64,000 nt of DNA from Cynocephalus volans (GCF_027409185.1 NC_084471.1:2505535-2569534), one strand, 5' to 3'; shown: positions 1-11,104, counted from the stretch's first letter. The notes: a model not told the origin generated them from the letters alone. Program-made: numbers and translations.

Positions 1-642
1 CATTGTCAGAGGCCACCTGCAGCACCTCACGTTGTCACGTTGTCAGAGGGCCACCTGCAGCACCTCACATTGTCAGAGGGCCACCTGCAGCACCTCACGT
101 TGTCAGAAGCCACCTGCAGCACCTTACATTGTCATGTTGTCAGAGGGCCACCTGCAGCACCTCATGTTGTCAGAGGGCCACCTGCAGCACCTCACGTTGT
201 CAGAGGCCACCTGCAGCACCTCACGTTGTCAGAGGGCCACCTGCAGCACCTCACGTTGTCAGAGGCCACCTGCAGCACCTCACGTTGTCAGAGGCCACCT
301 GTAGCACCTCACGTTGTCAGAGGCCACCTGCAGCACCTCACGTTGTCAGAGGCCACCTGCAGCACCTCACATTGTCACGTTGTCAGAGGGCCACCTGCAG
401 CACCTCATGTTGTCAGAGGCCACCTGCAGCACCTCACGTTGTCAGAGGCCACCTGCAGCACCTCACATTGTCAAAGGCCACCTGCAGCACCTCACATTGT
501 CAGAAGCCTCCTGCAGCACCTCACGTTGTCAGAGGCCACCTGTAGCACCTCACGTTGTCAGAGGCCACCTGAAGCACCTCACGTTGTCAGAGGGCCACCT
601 GCAGCACCTCACGTTGTCAGAGGCCACCTGCAGCCTCCCCCT
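1..642. repeat. 29/30-bp minisatellite (VNTR), cut by window edge
   Basis: Twenty-one tandem units are visible, each with the core ccacctgcagcacctca followed by cRttgtcagaggg. Units are 29 bp (gaggcc) or 30 bp (gagggcc). Three junctions carry an extra 8-9 bp copy of the cattgtca/cgttgtca piece, near positions 28, 127 and 369. The array starts before base 1, so its true length is unknown, and it ends in single-copy sequence after about 640. Every unit carries CACCTG (an E-box core) and most carry CTGCAG. Because unit length is not a multiple of three and the unit has no stop, all three + frames stay open; those translations are not evidence of a protein. Confidence 0.95.
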
Positions 643-1476
643 GGCCTCCTGTCTCCACCGTGCCCCACGTCCACTCTCCACTTGGCGTCCTGACGGTGTC
701 TCTAGAGTGTTGGGGCTTTGCCGACCCCCCTCTGCTTCCACCCTTTCATAGACATGGATTTCTCCCGGGATCGACTCTGAGTTCCTTGCCCTGGAATAGA
801 ACCCTCCACGATCCGGTGATTCCCAGCCCTGTCTTCCTCTCAGTGCACACTGCACTCCCGGGAGTGGGATGAGTTGAGTTTCCTGCTCTCAGTGTTCTCT
901 CTCACTCTGCGTTCCACTCATGCTGTGCTGTCCACCTAGAATTCCCATCACCTTCCTGCTCATGAGCAAATTCCTTTTTATCCTCACATCTTGGCTCAGG
1001 CCTCCCTTCCGTGGGAAAACCTCCCCTGAGCTCCCCAGATCTGCCCCAGGGTTGCACGCCTCATGGTGTGCAGCCACGGCACACTGGGTTAAGGTGAGCA
1101 TCTCATCTCCAGGTGGACCCTCGGTCAAGTGTACTGTAGGACCCACAGGGTCTTCCCAGGGCCCGGCACAAGCTGGCACGTTATTCAATAATGAATGTGG
1201 GCAAGGCAGCCAGGATGCTAAATGGTCTGGAGACCTTGTCCTGTGGGAACCAGAGGAGCAAACTGGAGGTGGAAAAAGTTGACCACCTACCATCCCTAAA
1301 GGAGCAGGCCCTGGGCCCACTGAGCGCACTGAGGACGGAGCCCTGGGGGCCAGGCCATGAGGGGCAAGGGGTCAGCTAGGGCAATCTCTCCCAGAGCCCA
1401 CGTGCTGCTGGTGGCCATTGTGACAGCTCCCATCTGCACAAACACAAAGGAGTCACAGCAGCTGGATCTTTCATGT
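643..1476. other. Single-copy sequence, nothing recognised
   Basis: GC-rich non-repetitive sequence. The open frames on both strands are short, overlap one another and show no known domain. No splice-site plus frame combination stood out. Confidence 0.5.
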
Positions 1477-1641
1477 CAGTATTTCTTAATGTGTGGACCC
1501 CATAAACAGGCTTCAGAGAGTCCATGAACCCTGAAATTGCACACACGATGCTGTGGGTGTCCACACAGGAGCACTGCCCCAGGGAGGGTCCTCGATGGTT
1601 TCCAGTTCCTTGGAGGATCTGAAGAATGTTAGGAACCACTA
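1477..1641. mobile_element. Degraded hAT-Charlie-type non-autonomous transposon
   Basis: The 165-bp block opens with CAGTATTTCTTAA and closes with GTTAGGAACCACTA. These form an imperfect terminal inverted repeat of the CAGnGGTTCTTAA type typical of mammalian hAT-Charlie MITEs. The interior (gtccatgaaccctgaaatt) resembles MER-class hAT fragments. The flanking 8 bp do not form a convincing duplication. The exact family is not assigned. Confidence 0.55.
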
Positions 1642-3287
1642 AGTCAAATGCACCCGGGTAGCCCCAGGGATTGCTCGTTTATCAGCAGGGTCTTGGGATC
1701 CCATCAAATAATGGAGGAAGCCCACACCCAGCATGCATCTGTATAGTTTTAGTTTTCCTTTGGGAAAATCCTCACCACAAGCATTGTTGATTTTGTCCCC
1801 ACCAACTTAAGGAGCCCACAGTGTCTCGCTGGTGTTAACCCAGGGCCGGCCCCACCCTCCATCCTGGAGGAGCCTCTCTTCATGTTGACTGCCCCTGTCT
1901 TAACCACCCTGGCCCTGCACCGGCACAGCCCACTTCTCCCTTCCTGGGCCTGTCCTCGAACTCCCATCTGTGGCCACAGCAACATTCAGACTGCAGCTCA
2001 ATGTGATTCTATGCAGGACCCACCCCTGGCCATGCCACCCACCCTCCCCATCTCCCCAGCCCTGGCCCCTCCTTCTTCTCCCGCTGTGCTCTAACAACAC
2101 CCCTGCAGGTGAACGGCTGGCTCCCCAGGTGGATTGGAGCCTCTGGTCGCTGCACAGACCTTGGCTGGATCTTCAGCTGGCCCCCCATCCCACTTGGGGG
2201 GCTCCCCCCTCCCCCTCTCAGGAGACAAAGAGTTCTGCAGCCCTTGTACACAGCAGGTGGGTTGGCGTCGTGCACTGGCTGTGCTAATGGCAGAAAGCCC
2301 GAGCCTTCCAAGCACAGGACAGAAATTGCGCCCAGGTGGCAACCTGCTTGCCAGCTTCCTCCGTGCAACACGTTCTGTTCTCAGTAATTGTCTGAGCTGC
2401 TAAAAATAATAGATTGTAAGGAAATGGCAGCCAATTCTGACCCATTGTCAGTGGCTGCCACACAGGGCCACAGCATCAATCCCTGGCTGAGGTTGGACAT
2501 TGCACCACGGGATAGACATCGATGGACTTGCCATGGATCTGGGATGAGGGAACCAGCACTGAGGTTTGGACACAGAGAATGAGAAAGCATTGGGGAATAT
2601 TCTGGACGCCCCCTCCCATAGGCAAGAAAGTCCCTGAAGCCCCACAGGGCTGGGGAGAACTGGACTCAGCCCGTGCGACTCCTGTATCGAACAGGTAGAA
2701 TGGAATGGAAGACAAGGGGATGGTGGTCGACATCCCACGCAGGCCGGGAGCAGGACTCGAGGCCCACCGTCACAGTCAGAAGACGTCACTCTGTCTGAGT
2801 TCAGATGAAGCTGGAGGATGGTGTGACAGCTCGAAGTCCTGGCCGGGCAGCACGCTCCAGCCGGGCAAGAGCTGGTGTCCAGAGCTCTGTCATTCTCCAG
2901 CCTCAGGAGGTGGGACGTGGCCACTTCCACGAGGAGCTGGACTTTGAGCTCTGGAGGCAACCGCTCATCCCTCCTGCAGGGGACGTCAGGCTATCACTGT
3001 CCAAACAAGAAACTCCTCCAACCTTCCCGGCTCCTCTTCCCGGGCTTCCAAAATCCCACAGATGTTTGGAACCTCTGCAGCATGTCCAAGTTGCCGGCTC
3101 TGCCTACGGTGCTTTTTCCCTGGCAGAAGCAGCGTTGCACCCGTGCTCGAGGAGCCTTGCCCAGTCTCCTCACCATCCCGGGGCTCAGGAAGGCCTTGAT
3201 GCTGTGCGGTTCCTCCACACCCGGAGGTTCTGGTCAATGACATACTCAGCCACCGGCCAGATGCGGCACTGTGTGCCTTCTGCACGT
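1642..3287. other. Single-copy sequence, nothing recognised
   Basis: GC-rich intergenic-type sequence. The longest open frames (up to about 206 codons near 2,805-3,425 +) have compositions typical of chance frames in GC-rich DNA, with many Pro, Ser, Arg and Trp residues and no domain signature. No repeat family was recognised. Confidence 0.45.
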
Positions 3288-3372
3288 GTGAGCAGCGATT
3301 CTCGTGACAGCCCTGGGTGCAGGCCCTGTTCCCACTGCACTGACGGGGAAGCCGAAGGTCAAGCAGCGTCCG
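3288..3372 (+). mobile_element. MIR SINE fragment
   Basis: The order matches the MIR core: a 'ctcgtgacagccctgggtg' segment, then an 'actgacggggaagccgaagg' segment, corresponding to consensus 'ctcacaacaaccctatgagg ... acagatgaggaaactgagg'. Strongly diverged. Confidence 0.55.
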
Positions 3373-3468
3373 TACTCCACAGAGGCCACACTCCAGGAAG
3401 CTGGCATTTGACACAGGTTGCCTGACGTTCATCTATACTTCCTGTAGCACAGAGGATCTGACCTGTCG

Positions 3469-3648
3469 TGATTCTGCCCCCCAGAGACATTTCTGGTTGT
3501 CACAACTTGGGTGGGAGGCGGGTGCTACTGGCATCTAGGGCTCGAAACCAGGGATCCTGCTAGATACCCTACAATGCATAGGACAGCACCCACAGGAAAG
3601 AATTATCGGTCCCCAAATGTCAACAGTGCCACGGTTGAGAATCCCTGG
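3469..3648 (+). mobile_element. MER20 (hAT-Charlie MITE), 5' truncated
   Basis: The block matches the MER20 consensus in order: 'gccccccagagacatttctgg', 'ttgtcacaactt', 'tgctactggcatctag', 'ctacaatgcataggacagc', 'aaagaattatc', 'ggttgagaatccctgg'. The left terminal repeat is missing; the right one (ggttgaga..) is present. MER20 copies are known in other eutherians as substrates for endometrial regulatory elements; nothing in this copy proves activity. Confidence 0.85.
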
Positions 3649-3670
3649 TCTGGATGCATGAGCAGGTCAA

Positions 3671-3712
3671 TGGTTGGATGGATGGATGGATGGATTGCTA
3701 AACGGATGGTAG
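3671..3712. repeat. Short TGGA tetranucleotide repeat
   Basis: ggttggatggatggatggatggattg followed by a diverged gatggtagg. About five clean TGGA units. Confidence 0.85.
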
Positions 3713-3716
3713 GGTA

Positions 3717-3830
3717 AGCACAAGGCAGGAAGAGAGGAGGGAAGGGGCATGAGGGGAAAATAAAGGAACAAAGAAAGAAAGAGGGAGGGAGGAAAGGTGG
3801 GGAGGAAGGAAAGGCAGGAAGGAAGGACGT
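3717..3830. repeat. Purine-rich (GGAA/GAAA) tract
   Basis: About 110 bp almost entirely of A and G on the + strand, made of aggaagg, agggaggg and aaagaaag modules. Low complexity, with capacity for triplex (H-DNA) structure. Confidence 0.85.
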
Positions 3831-4415
3831 AAGAACACTGACCTGTCTTTCGCACGTCTGGCCTCATTCCAGCAGACAGCCAGCTGCCTCGTTCTTCTGG
3901 GAGGTCAGGTGGAAGGCTGGAGAGCAGAAATGGCCTGCCAGTCTAAGAACTTAGAACTCAGAAGATTTTGTGAAGGACGTGGAGGGAGAGAGGATTGGTG
4001 AGCACTGCCAGGATGACTCGGAGAAGAGGAGAAACAGAGACAAAGGACACCCAGACACTCAGAGCCTCAGGCTCGCAAGGCACCCTTTCACACCAGTGTG
4101 GCTTGGGAGCAGCAGAGATGCAGACCCGAGGAGACGGGGGCGCAAGGGCACGTGGTCTCCGTGGTCGCCATTGTGGGCTCATGCTTATGGCCATCCCTGC
4201 CGCCTTCCCTCAGCCCTGCCGCACGTCTTGGCACTACATAAAGCACAGACACCTGGCACAACCCCAGAAACCAGAGACACACATTTCCCAGCAGCCTGAC
4301 AACACTGTGAGATTTGGGTCAGATCTTAAATCTAATGATAGAAAATAAAGAAATTATATTTCATGAAGACCCGACTTTGGATTGAGATCTATGCTCATTA
4401 AAAACATAAAGTTTG
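3831..4415. other. Single-copy sequence, nothing recognised
   Basis: Moderately GC-rich with short overlapping frames only. No family was recognised. Confidence 0.4.
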
Positions 4416-4474
4416 TTGTGTGCACGTGTATGTGTATGATGTGTGTGCATGCAGATGCATGTGCACGTGTGTGC
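4416..4474. repeat. (TG)n-type dinucleotide repeat, imperfect
   Basis: Alternating TG/CA-rich run (gtgtgcacgtgtatgtgtatg ... gtgcacgtgtgtg), interrupted by atgatg and gcagatgc. Confidence 0.8.
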
Positions 4475-4914
4475 CCGGTCCCTCCCTAGGTGCTCGGGGC
4501 CCTGGGCTGTTTTGCTCAGCTCAGACCTGCTGAGGACCACACTCGGCAACTGTCGCATCCACACGGTGCAGACTTGAGTCTCTGCCTTCCCATCTGCATG
4601 TGAAACAATCCTTCATTCTGAAGTTCATGACCATCCCCTTGGGATGCAAAGTCCAGACCTTGGGAGCTTGGGGGAAGCAGCCCCAATTCCTAAAGCTTCT
4701 GATGCCCTGGGCCACCCGTCTTCTGATCCTCCCTGGATCCTCCATCTCGCCAGGGACTTGGACTACACAGGGTCAACCAGAAGCTTGGATCACAGGCCCC
4801 TGCTCAAGGAGAAGCCACCACAGGTGAGGTGGGAGCTGCGAGATGCCAGCACGTTGTTTGAACTCGCTGAGCTGGTTGCCCAGCATAGGAAATGAGATCG
4901 AGGGAGTCAGACTG
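4475..4914. other. Single-copy sequence, nothing recognised
   Basis: No recognisable gene or repeat. The open frames at 4,600-4,895 are chance-like and overlap in two frames. Confidence 0.4.
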
Positions 4915-5135
4915 TCCACAGGGTGGTTATGAAGTTACATGAATGTACCTGCGGAGAACCCAAGAACCATGCCTGGCAGGTAGCAAGCAGTCGGTAAATA
5001 CAAGCTACCATCATTGACAAACTGCGTGGCTCTGGACGAATCCCTGTTCTGCCTATGCCTCAGTTTCCCTATCTGAAAAACTTGGTTGCTACACGAGATA
5101 AGATCTCACCTACAGGGCGGCTGTAAATACCATCA
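4915..5135 (+). mobile_element. Two MIR SINE fragments
   Basis: 4,915-5,002 carries the MIR 3' half: ggtggttatgaagttacatgaatgtacctg, then 'catgcctggcaggtagcaagcagtcggtaaatacaagctaccat'. 5,020-5,135 carries the MIR 5' half, 'gcgtggctctggacgaatccct ... cctcagtttccctatctgaaaaa'. Both run on the + strand, and the order suggests two insertions. Confidence 0.7.
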
Positions 5136-5985
5136 TGCCTGCAAATCCCTCCTTGCTACAGACCCGCTGCCTACTCAGCTCCCACCCCATCACCTCCTGG
5201 GGGGTCACAGATAACAAGAAGTGAAACCTAGATCCTCCTTCTCAAAGTTCTCCCGACCTCGCTCCCCAGCTTAGGGCATGGTGCCCCTTTTCCCAGGTTG
5301 CCAGAGACGGGGCTCATTCCTGACCACCCCTCCGTCCAGCACACCACGAAGTCCGTCATTCCTCCTAACGCTACCTGCGGGCATCCACATTTCTCCTTCT
5401 CCCAGCGACTCCCGGCCCAGGCAGGACCCCTCCCCATGAAGGATGGAAGCAGCCCCCTACCTGCATGCTCCCTCCGACCACTGGGCACACAGAGGCAGCG
5501 GCGACCTTGCACGGGTGTCGGGGTGGTCACCCACCTGCTTAAACCCCTCAGGACTTCCTTCTGCGGCCAGGACAGAGGCAAGTGCTGTTTGCTGACACCT
5601 GCGGCAACCTCTCCCCAGCACTTCCCGGTCCCCCCACCCCAGCCTCAGAGCCTGTGGGCAGGAGGCTGGCTGGGCCCACCAAGCCCTCCACCCATGTTCA
5701 ACAGCTCATGGCGCCTGCAGTGCTTAGACAGATTGTGGTCCTGAATTTGTTGGGGGATGCCCACCTGGTGTTGTAAGAAGGGACGTCCACCGCTGCATCC
5801 TCGGGAGCCAGTTTGTGTCCAGGCTGTGTCTAATGTCCTCATGTGCACCAAGCCTGGACCAGGCCCTGGCATCCTTCAGCATGCTCTGGTGTTTTCTCTG
5901 CTTCTCCCTGGAGGGTCTGGACAGGCACCAGGGTCAGGGAAGGGCCGGGGTCGATGCGAACACCCTGGGGACAAGGGTGGGCTGC
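5136..5985. other. Single-copy sequence, nothing recognised
   Basis: GC-rich. Overlapping frames of 60-148 codons on both strands look like chance. No repeat family was recognised. Confidence 0.4.
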
Positions 5986-5990
5986 CCTGC

Positions 5991-6400
5991 TGTATTAGTC
6001 CATTTATGTTGCTATAACAGAAATATCTGAGACTGGGTAATTTAAGAAGAACAGAGGTTTATTTGGTTCATGATTCTGGGACAGCTGTGTCTGGCATGGG
6101 CCTCAGGCTGCTTCTACTCATGGCAGAAAGTGGCAGCAGCCAGTGGGTACAAGCAGATCACATGGCAAGAGGAAGCAAGAGAGAGAGAGAGAGAGAAGGT
6201 GCCAGGGTCTTTTTAAGCAACGAGCTCTTGTGGGAACTAATCCAGCGAGAACTCACTCATTACTCCCCCCTCCCCCAGGGAGAGCATTAATCCATTCGTG
6301 AGGGATCTGCCCCATGACTCAATCAGTTTCCAACACTGCCACACTGGGGATCAGATTTCCACATGAGTTTTGGAGGGGACGACACATCCAAACTCCGTCA
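5991..6400 (-). mobile_element. Solo LTR, MST-like MaLR, with perfect 5-bp target duplication
   Basis: On the + strand it begins TGTATTAGTCC and ends AACTCCGTCA, so the canonical LTR (TGACGGAGTTTGGATGT...) reads on the - strand. It is flanked by identical cctgc at 5,986-5,990 and 6,401-6,405, as expected for MaLR integration. Landmarks are 'gctataacagaaatatctgagactgggtaattt', an antisense AATAAA in 'gaggtttatttgg', and 'cattaatccattcgtgaggga'. It is 410 bp, with an internal GA run at 6,178-6,196. No internal retroviral sequence is attached, so it is a solo LTR. A close relative lies at 29,565. Confidence 0.9.
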
Positions 6401-6405
6401 CCTGC

Positions 6406-8117
6406 ATTGATCCAGGTGCTTCCAGAAGATACCACTTCTCGTGGAAGTCTCCTCAGTGGGGAGATGTCCCATCTCAGCTCTGGGGACGCCTTCAGGAAGG
6501 GGAGTGTAGCTGCCTTCCCTGACTCCAGGCTGCTGTCCTCAGATGCACAGGAAGGACGCTCCTGGCAGGGACCTCTCCTCATAACTGGCCCCCTCCCCAC
6601 CTGCCGCAGGGTTGGTTTCCCACAGACCCCATCTGAGTCAGGAGACAAAGATAACGTCAGTGGAGAAATTACCAGGGAGATTTTAACAAAGCCGTGAGAC
6701 AGACAAGAAAGGAAGCACATCACAGCGAAACCCACGGGGCTTGGCAAAAGCAGCTCTGCGAGGGACTCACAGCCGTAGATGCCTACATCCAAAGAGAAGG
6801 AAGATTTCTAAGAGCAAAGTAACCATGCATCTCAGACCCTAGAAAACAAGGACACACCAAGCCCAGACTGGTGGAAGGTACCCAAGGGAGCGAGTGCACT
6901 GCCACTGAGTCGCTTGTCTTCCTGCAAAGGGGAGGGGTGCCCTCGCGTTCTGCTGAGTGGGGGTAGCAGGTCTCCGCCTGCCTCGGGGGTCCGCAGCAAC
7001 CACCCCTTCCACCTGTGTCCCAGCCCGGAGGCCCCTGCCCCACTCAACCACCGTTGCTGGGTACCACCTGCATGCTGGGTCCATACAGCACCCGGGGGAC
7101 CCTGACGAGGTACCTGCCCCCCAAAGACAAAGAGAGCCCCCGAGGCTTGTATCCTGTGGGCCTTGCTCTGCCCAGTGGAGATCGCCCAGAGTGGCTTCCT
7201 GAGCTTTAAGGTCACCCTGCCCCTCCCAAGCCCGCCGGTAGCCCCCTACCTCCATCTTCCCACCTCCTGCCTCGTCCTGCAGGTCAGGCCCTCCCGACAG
7301 AGCTGGGAAGCTATTAAGCACAGCTAATTTACACCGGCCACTTAGGTTGTCAAATGAAGTGCAGAGTAGGGACAGAGAAGAACCCTCCCTTCTCCTGGAG
7401 GCACAGTCTGGGGTGGGGACCCCACTCTCAACCGGCCGCTGATCAAGCTTCCTATAAACAGTTCCCTTCAGCTCTGCATAGGAGCAAAGCCTGCCGACTT
7501 GCAATTACAGGAAACCCATATCCAGCACTTTTATGCTGGGAGACAGCGTCTCATGCTTGTAAACGATTAGCTGGCCCGGCTCCCGGCGTAAGTAACCAGG
7601 CTGGACGGCCGCGCCTCGTTGTCAGTCCCCACGCCTCGGGCCTCGACAGAGGCTTGAGACCAGCCCTCACTGGAGAGCTTCCTGACTGACAGTTTGACGA
7701 GGCTCTCTCCTGCTCTTGTGGAGGAAGCTCCCAGCCCCGATGGCCCCAGCCTCCTGCTTGGTCCTGAAGGAGGGGCTGGTGGCCGCAGTTACCCAGCCGT
7801 CCCAAAGCCCTTCCCCGTGGACCCCGGCACTGGGAGAGGACAGGACTCTGTCCCCTTTCCTCATCCCTCTTCCGTCCCTCCAGGGTCCATCAGAACCACC
7901 TGGAGGGTGGGAGCCCAAGGCCTGCAAAGCCAATTCAGTGCCCATCCATCACCAGGTCAGCCTGAGAGAGGAGGCTCCCAGATGGGCTCTGGACAAGACC
8001 AAGGACCCAAATGCACTGCTTCACCAAAGCAAGAGGCATGCCCAGCCACCGTGGTGGCCGGCCAGTCCCACTGTGCTGGGTGACCCAAATCCATCCCTCC
8101 TCTAGCCACCAGCCACC
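6406..8117. other. Single-copy sequence with a possible conserved block at 7,285-7,585
   Basis: No repeat family was seen in most of the stretch. The overlapping frames on both strands at 6,840-7,500, up to 221 codons on the - strand, have no recognisable domain. 7,285-7,585 is less GC-rich and carries ATTA-type homeodomain-like sites (ctattaagc, gctaattta, acgattagc). Confidence 0.4.
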
Positions 8118-8165
8118 AGTGTGCCCAAGGTCACACGACTAAGGAGTGGCCACTACTGTCTGAAC
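8118..8165 (+). mobile_element. MIR fragment
   Basis: 'gtgcccaaggtcacacgactaaggagtggc' matches the MIR core 'gcccaaggtcacacagctagtaagtggc'. Confidence 0.65.
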
Positions 8166-8354
8166 GACCAGCTCCTGCCTAGATCATGGGTTGCTTGCAA
8201 AGATGTGGAGCTCTGGGAGAGGACCTGGCATGCAGGCTCTGTGCTTGGCCATGGTCTACCCAGGTGGTCACTGAGAGTCTATGAATTCATCCAGCAGCCT
8301 GGACAGGAAGGTTTTGGAGGACTACAGCTCCCCAGTGGCCCGGATGCTATGGGC

Positions 8355-8450
8355 TTTCTGAATTTCCAGCAGATGCAGGGTACTGTGCCAGGCATGGGAA
8401 GGGCAGAGGAGGGAGGCACAGCCCTGCCCTCCAGGAGCCTCAGGTGGGAA
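8355..8450 (-). mobile_element. L2 LINE 3' end fragment
   Basis: 'gtactgtgccaggcatgggaag ... cacagccctgccctccaggagc' is the reverse complement of the L2 3' end ('gctccatgagggcagggactttg ... gcctggcaca'). Confidence 0.5.
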
Positions 8451-9374
8451 GGTGGACGGGCACGTTCAGGTGGGCCCTGAAGAATGCTGCCTAGATGTGG
8501 GGCTGGGGCTGGGGCAGCTGGGAGGCCGATAATGACCAGCGGGAAACCCGTGGGGTGGTCAATCTGACTCAGGAGCTGCCTAGAAAAACAGAACGTGTGA
8601 CAGGAACCTCCACGAGTGAGCTCCCTGCAAGGAAAGCCACAGGGTGGAACAGACTTCACTAAACAGGGCTGTGCGTCTGTTTGGAGGAAGGAACGGTTGC
8701 TGTTTTAGGGACAGCTGGCATGACCCATGATCAAAATGACACCTCCCTGCGAGGGACCCTGTCCTCCACTTTCAAGAGGCATGGACGGCACGGGGAGTGC
8801 AGGGACTGGCTCATCCTCCCAGATGCCCCTCCCCACGTACTTGTCCCCTCCTCCCAGCTGAGCCCTCACCTTGGAGGGGTTTCCTTCTGGAAGCTTCCCC
8901 AGTCAATAGGGTGGCCCTGCCCTCCCCCAGACCACACTCACCATGATTGCACTCTCCACTTGGTGACTCCATGGGGACAGGACGGGTCTCTGAGCAGACA
9001 CCACATGTGCCCAGAATGCAGGGTGCCCCGTAGAGACAGGAGAAGGGAGAGATGGCTGGATTGTGACCCACCTGCAGGGAACGTTGTGAGGAGGCAACGC
9101 ACCTGGTACCTGCAAGTTCTGCTGACCAGGTCTGGGGGAGGTGAGGGAGCTCTGGGTTCACTGGGACAGAGCTAAGTTTCCTGTGGGTCACCCAGGGCAG
9201 TGTCCTTCGGGAGGGTGTTGCATGGTCTGGGCTGAAGTTTGGAGCAGTAGAAAGAGACCACCCAGGCTGGTCGGTCCTCTCCTATTTGGGTAAAAATGCC
9301 TGCAGAATGTGACCAACGCTGTAAGCTCTACCCCACTCCACCCCAATTTTGTACACACTTTCAAGGGATCCTCG
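8451..9374. other. Single-copy sequence, nothing recognised
   Basis: GC-rich. A 164-codon + frame at 8,681-9,175 overlaps - strand frames and has no recognisable domain; treated as chance. Confidence 0.4.
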
Positions 9375-9379
9375 GCCCC

Positions 9380-9727
9380 TGTCTTAGGCCATTAGGTGCT
9401 GCTATAACAAAATAGAGCAGATTGGGAAATTTATAGTGAACAGAAATGTATTAGCTCCCGGTCGGGGGCTGGGGGTAAGTCTGAGGGGCCGGCATCTGGT
9501 GAGGACTCTCTGGCTGTGTCGTCCCACGGCAGAAGGGCAAAGAGAGGGCAAGAGAGAGCAAAGGGCCCAATCTCGCCCTTCAGAACAAACCCACCCCATT
9601 AATCCACTCATGAGGGAGAGGTCCCTCTGGACTAATCACCTCCATGAGGCCCCACCTGCCAGCACTGCTGCTGTGGGGATTTTGTGTCCAGCACATGCTC
9701 TCCAGGGGACACGTTCAAACCAAAGCA
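9380..9727 (-). mobile_element. Solo MaLR LTR (MST/MLT1 type) with perfect 5-bp target duplication
   Basis: The + strand runs from TGTCTTAGGCC to TTCAAACCAAAGCA, flanked by gcccc at 9,375-9,379 and 9,728-9,732. Landmarks are 'gctgctataacaaaatagagcagattgggaaatttatag', 'cattaatccactcatgagggag' and 'ctaatcacctccatgaggccccacc'. The 348-bp copy has no internal ERV sequence. Confidence 0.85.
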
Positions 9728-9831
9728 GCCCCAAAGGCCCTTTGTGCTCTGGGCTGTTCATGCCCCAGTGGGAGGAGGCCTGGCACCGAGTGAGACGGGA
9801 AGGCATAGAGGAGAAAGCCTGAGGTACGGGC

Positions 9832-10177
9832 TGTCTCGGTGGCCCAGGGTGCCACATAGAAGAGCCATGGCCTGGGTGGCTTCACCGACAGACACACGTG
9901 CTCTCACGTTCTGGAGGCCAGTGGGTCTCCGGTGAGGCCTCTCTTCCCGGCAGGCAGAGGGACACCCAGCCACTACGTCCTTGCATGGTGCAGAGAGAGA
10001 GAAAGATCCCTGCTGTCACTTCTCATAAGGCCACCAATCCTGTGGAATCACGTCCCACTTTTATGACCTCATTTTACCTTAATTACCTCCTCATAGGCCC
10101 TGTTTCCAAACACAAGTCATACTGGGGGTGAGGGCCTCAACTTATGAATTCGGGGGAAACAATTCAGTCCTAAAGCC
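9832..10177 (-). mobile_element. Second MaLR/MLT1-type LTR
   Basis: It starts TGTCTCGGTGGCCCAGGGTGCC and carries 'gcctgggtggctt', 'ctcacgttctggaggccag', 'ttaattacctcctcataggccctgtttccaaacacaa', then 'gggggaaacaattcagtcc'. The flanks cgggc and tgggc could be a 4/5 duplication. It sits about 105 bp beyond the LTR at 9,380-9,727 in the same orientation, but the two are different enough that they are not a provirus pair. Confidence 0.75.
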
Positions 10178-11034
10178 TGGGCAGTGGAGGCAGTGGCTGC
10201 GATGCCGGTCAAGGAGGGGCTGCAGATGGGGTGTCAGGAGGGAGCACTCAGTCTATGGGAGGGGCTCGGCATCTGCAGGACATCAGCCCTGTCCTTCCCT
10301 GCTCGGCAGAGCTTAGGCCACCACCTCTAGGGACCAGAGCTAAGTCCTGCCGCTTAGCCCAGAGCCAAGAGTGACCGCCCACACCCCGTGCCTTCCCAGT
10401 TCCAAATGTGCTGCCACGCTGACTGCATAGTCAGCAGTTTATTCTGACATAACCGCATGTGTACGGACAAGTCGCAGAGACAGCGCAAGTGACTCTGGGG
10501 TGGCCTTCCCCTGGGTTACGTGGCTGCCGGCACCGCACGAGCTTCCTCTTCACTCTCTCTCACACACACGTGTGTGCGCACACACACACATATGCACACA
10601 CTTATTTTTCTCCTGAACCATCTGAGACTCAGCTGTCCTAGAGTTCTTTGCCCTTACACCCTTCAGGGTGCACTTCCTGAGAGCAGGACAGTCTGTTGCA
10701 TAACAAAGGCACGATCAGTGCTGGGGGCACCCCACGTGGACGCCATGCTTTTGTCTGATCTGAAGTCTGTGCTGCAAGGACACCGTCACCCAGAGGAGGC
10801 GCTGAAGGCGATGCCGCAGCCGTGACCTGGAAGCCCCACAGCCTGCTCGTGCCCTCCTCGTGGCTGCTGTCTGTGGGTCATCTTTGTTTTCTTGGTTCTT
10901 TGCGTGATTAAAGTGGACAAGCTTGTCGGCCCATCTTTCCAGCAGTCACAGGCCACAGACGCCGCACATGGACATTGCCTATAGGGTCACTGCAGACGGA
11001 CAAAACATCCCAGGAAACCAACGGGATGGGAAGG
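10178..11034. other. Single-copy sequence with a short CA repeat
   Basis: GC-rich, no gene recognised. The run at 10,559-10,601 is an imperfect (CA)n/(TG)n microsatellite containing cacacacgtgtgtgcg, a short inverted repeat. Confidence 0.45.
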
Positions 11035-11104
11035 CCAGGGCCCAGGGATCTGCAGTTTATCCGGCTCCCCACTGACTCTCCTGCACAGGGATTTTGAGAA
11101 CCAC
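11035..11104 (+). mobile_element. MER5A (hAT-Charlie) 3' end
   Basis: 'ggcccagggatctgcagtttatccggctcccc ... ctgcacagggattttgagaaccac' matches the MER5A end 'ggcccaggaatctgcattttaacaagctcccc ... tttgagaaccactg'. Confidence 0.65.

Noticed and set aside
1..642. A CRISPR-like array
   Set aside because: Units are directly tandem with no distinct spacers, and the context is mammalian.
3..751. Open frames of 90-217 codons at the left end
   Set aside because: All three + frames are open because the 29/30-bp tandem unit has no stop; translations are repeat artefacts.
9380..10177. A full MaLR provirus with two LTRs
   Set aside because: The first LTR has its own perfect 5-bp duplication and only 105 bp separate the two.
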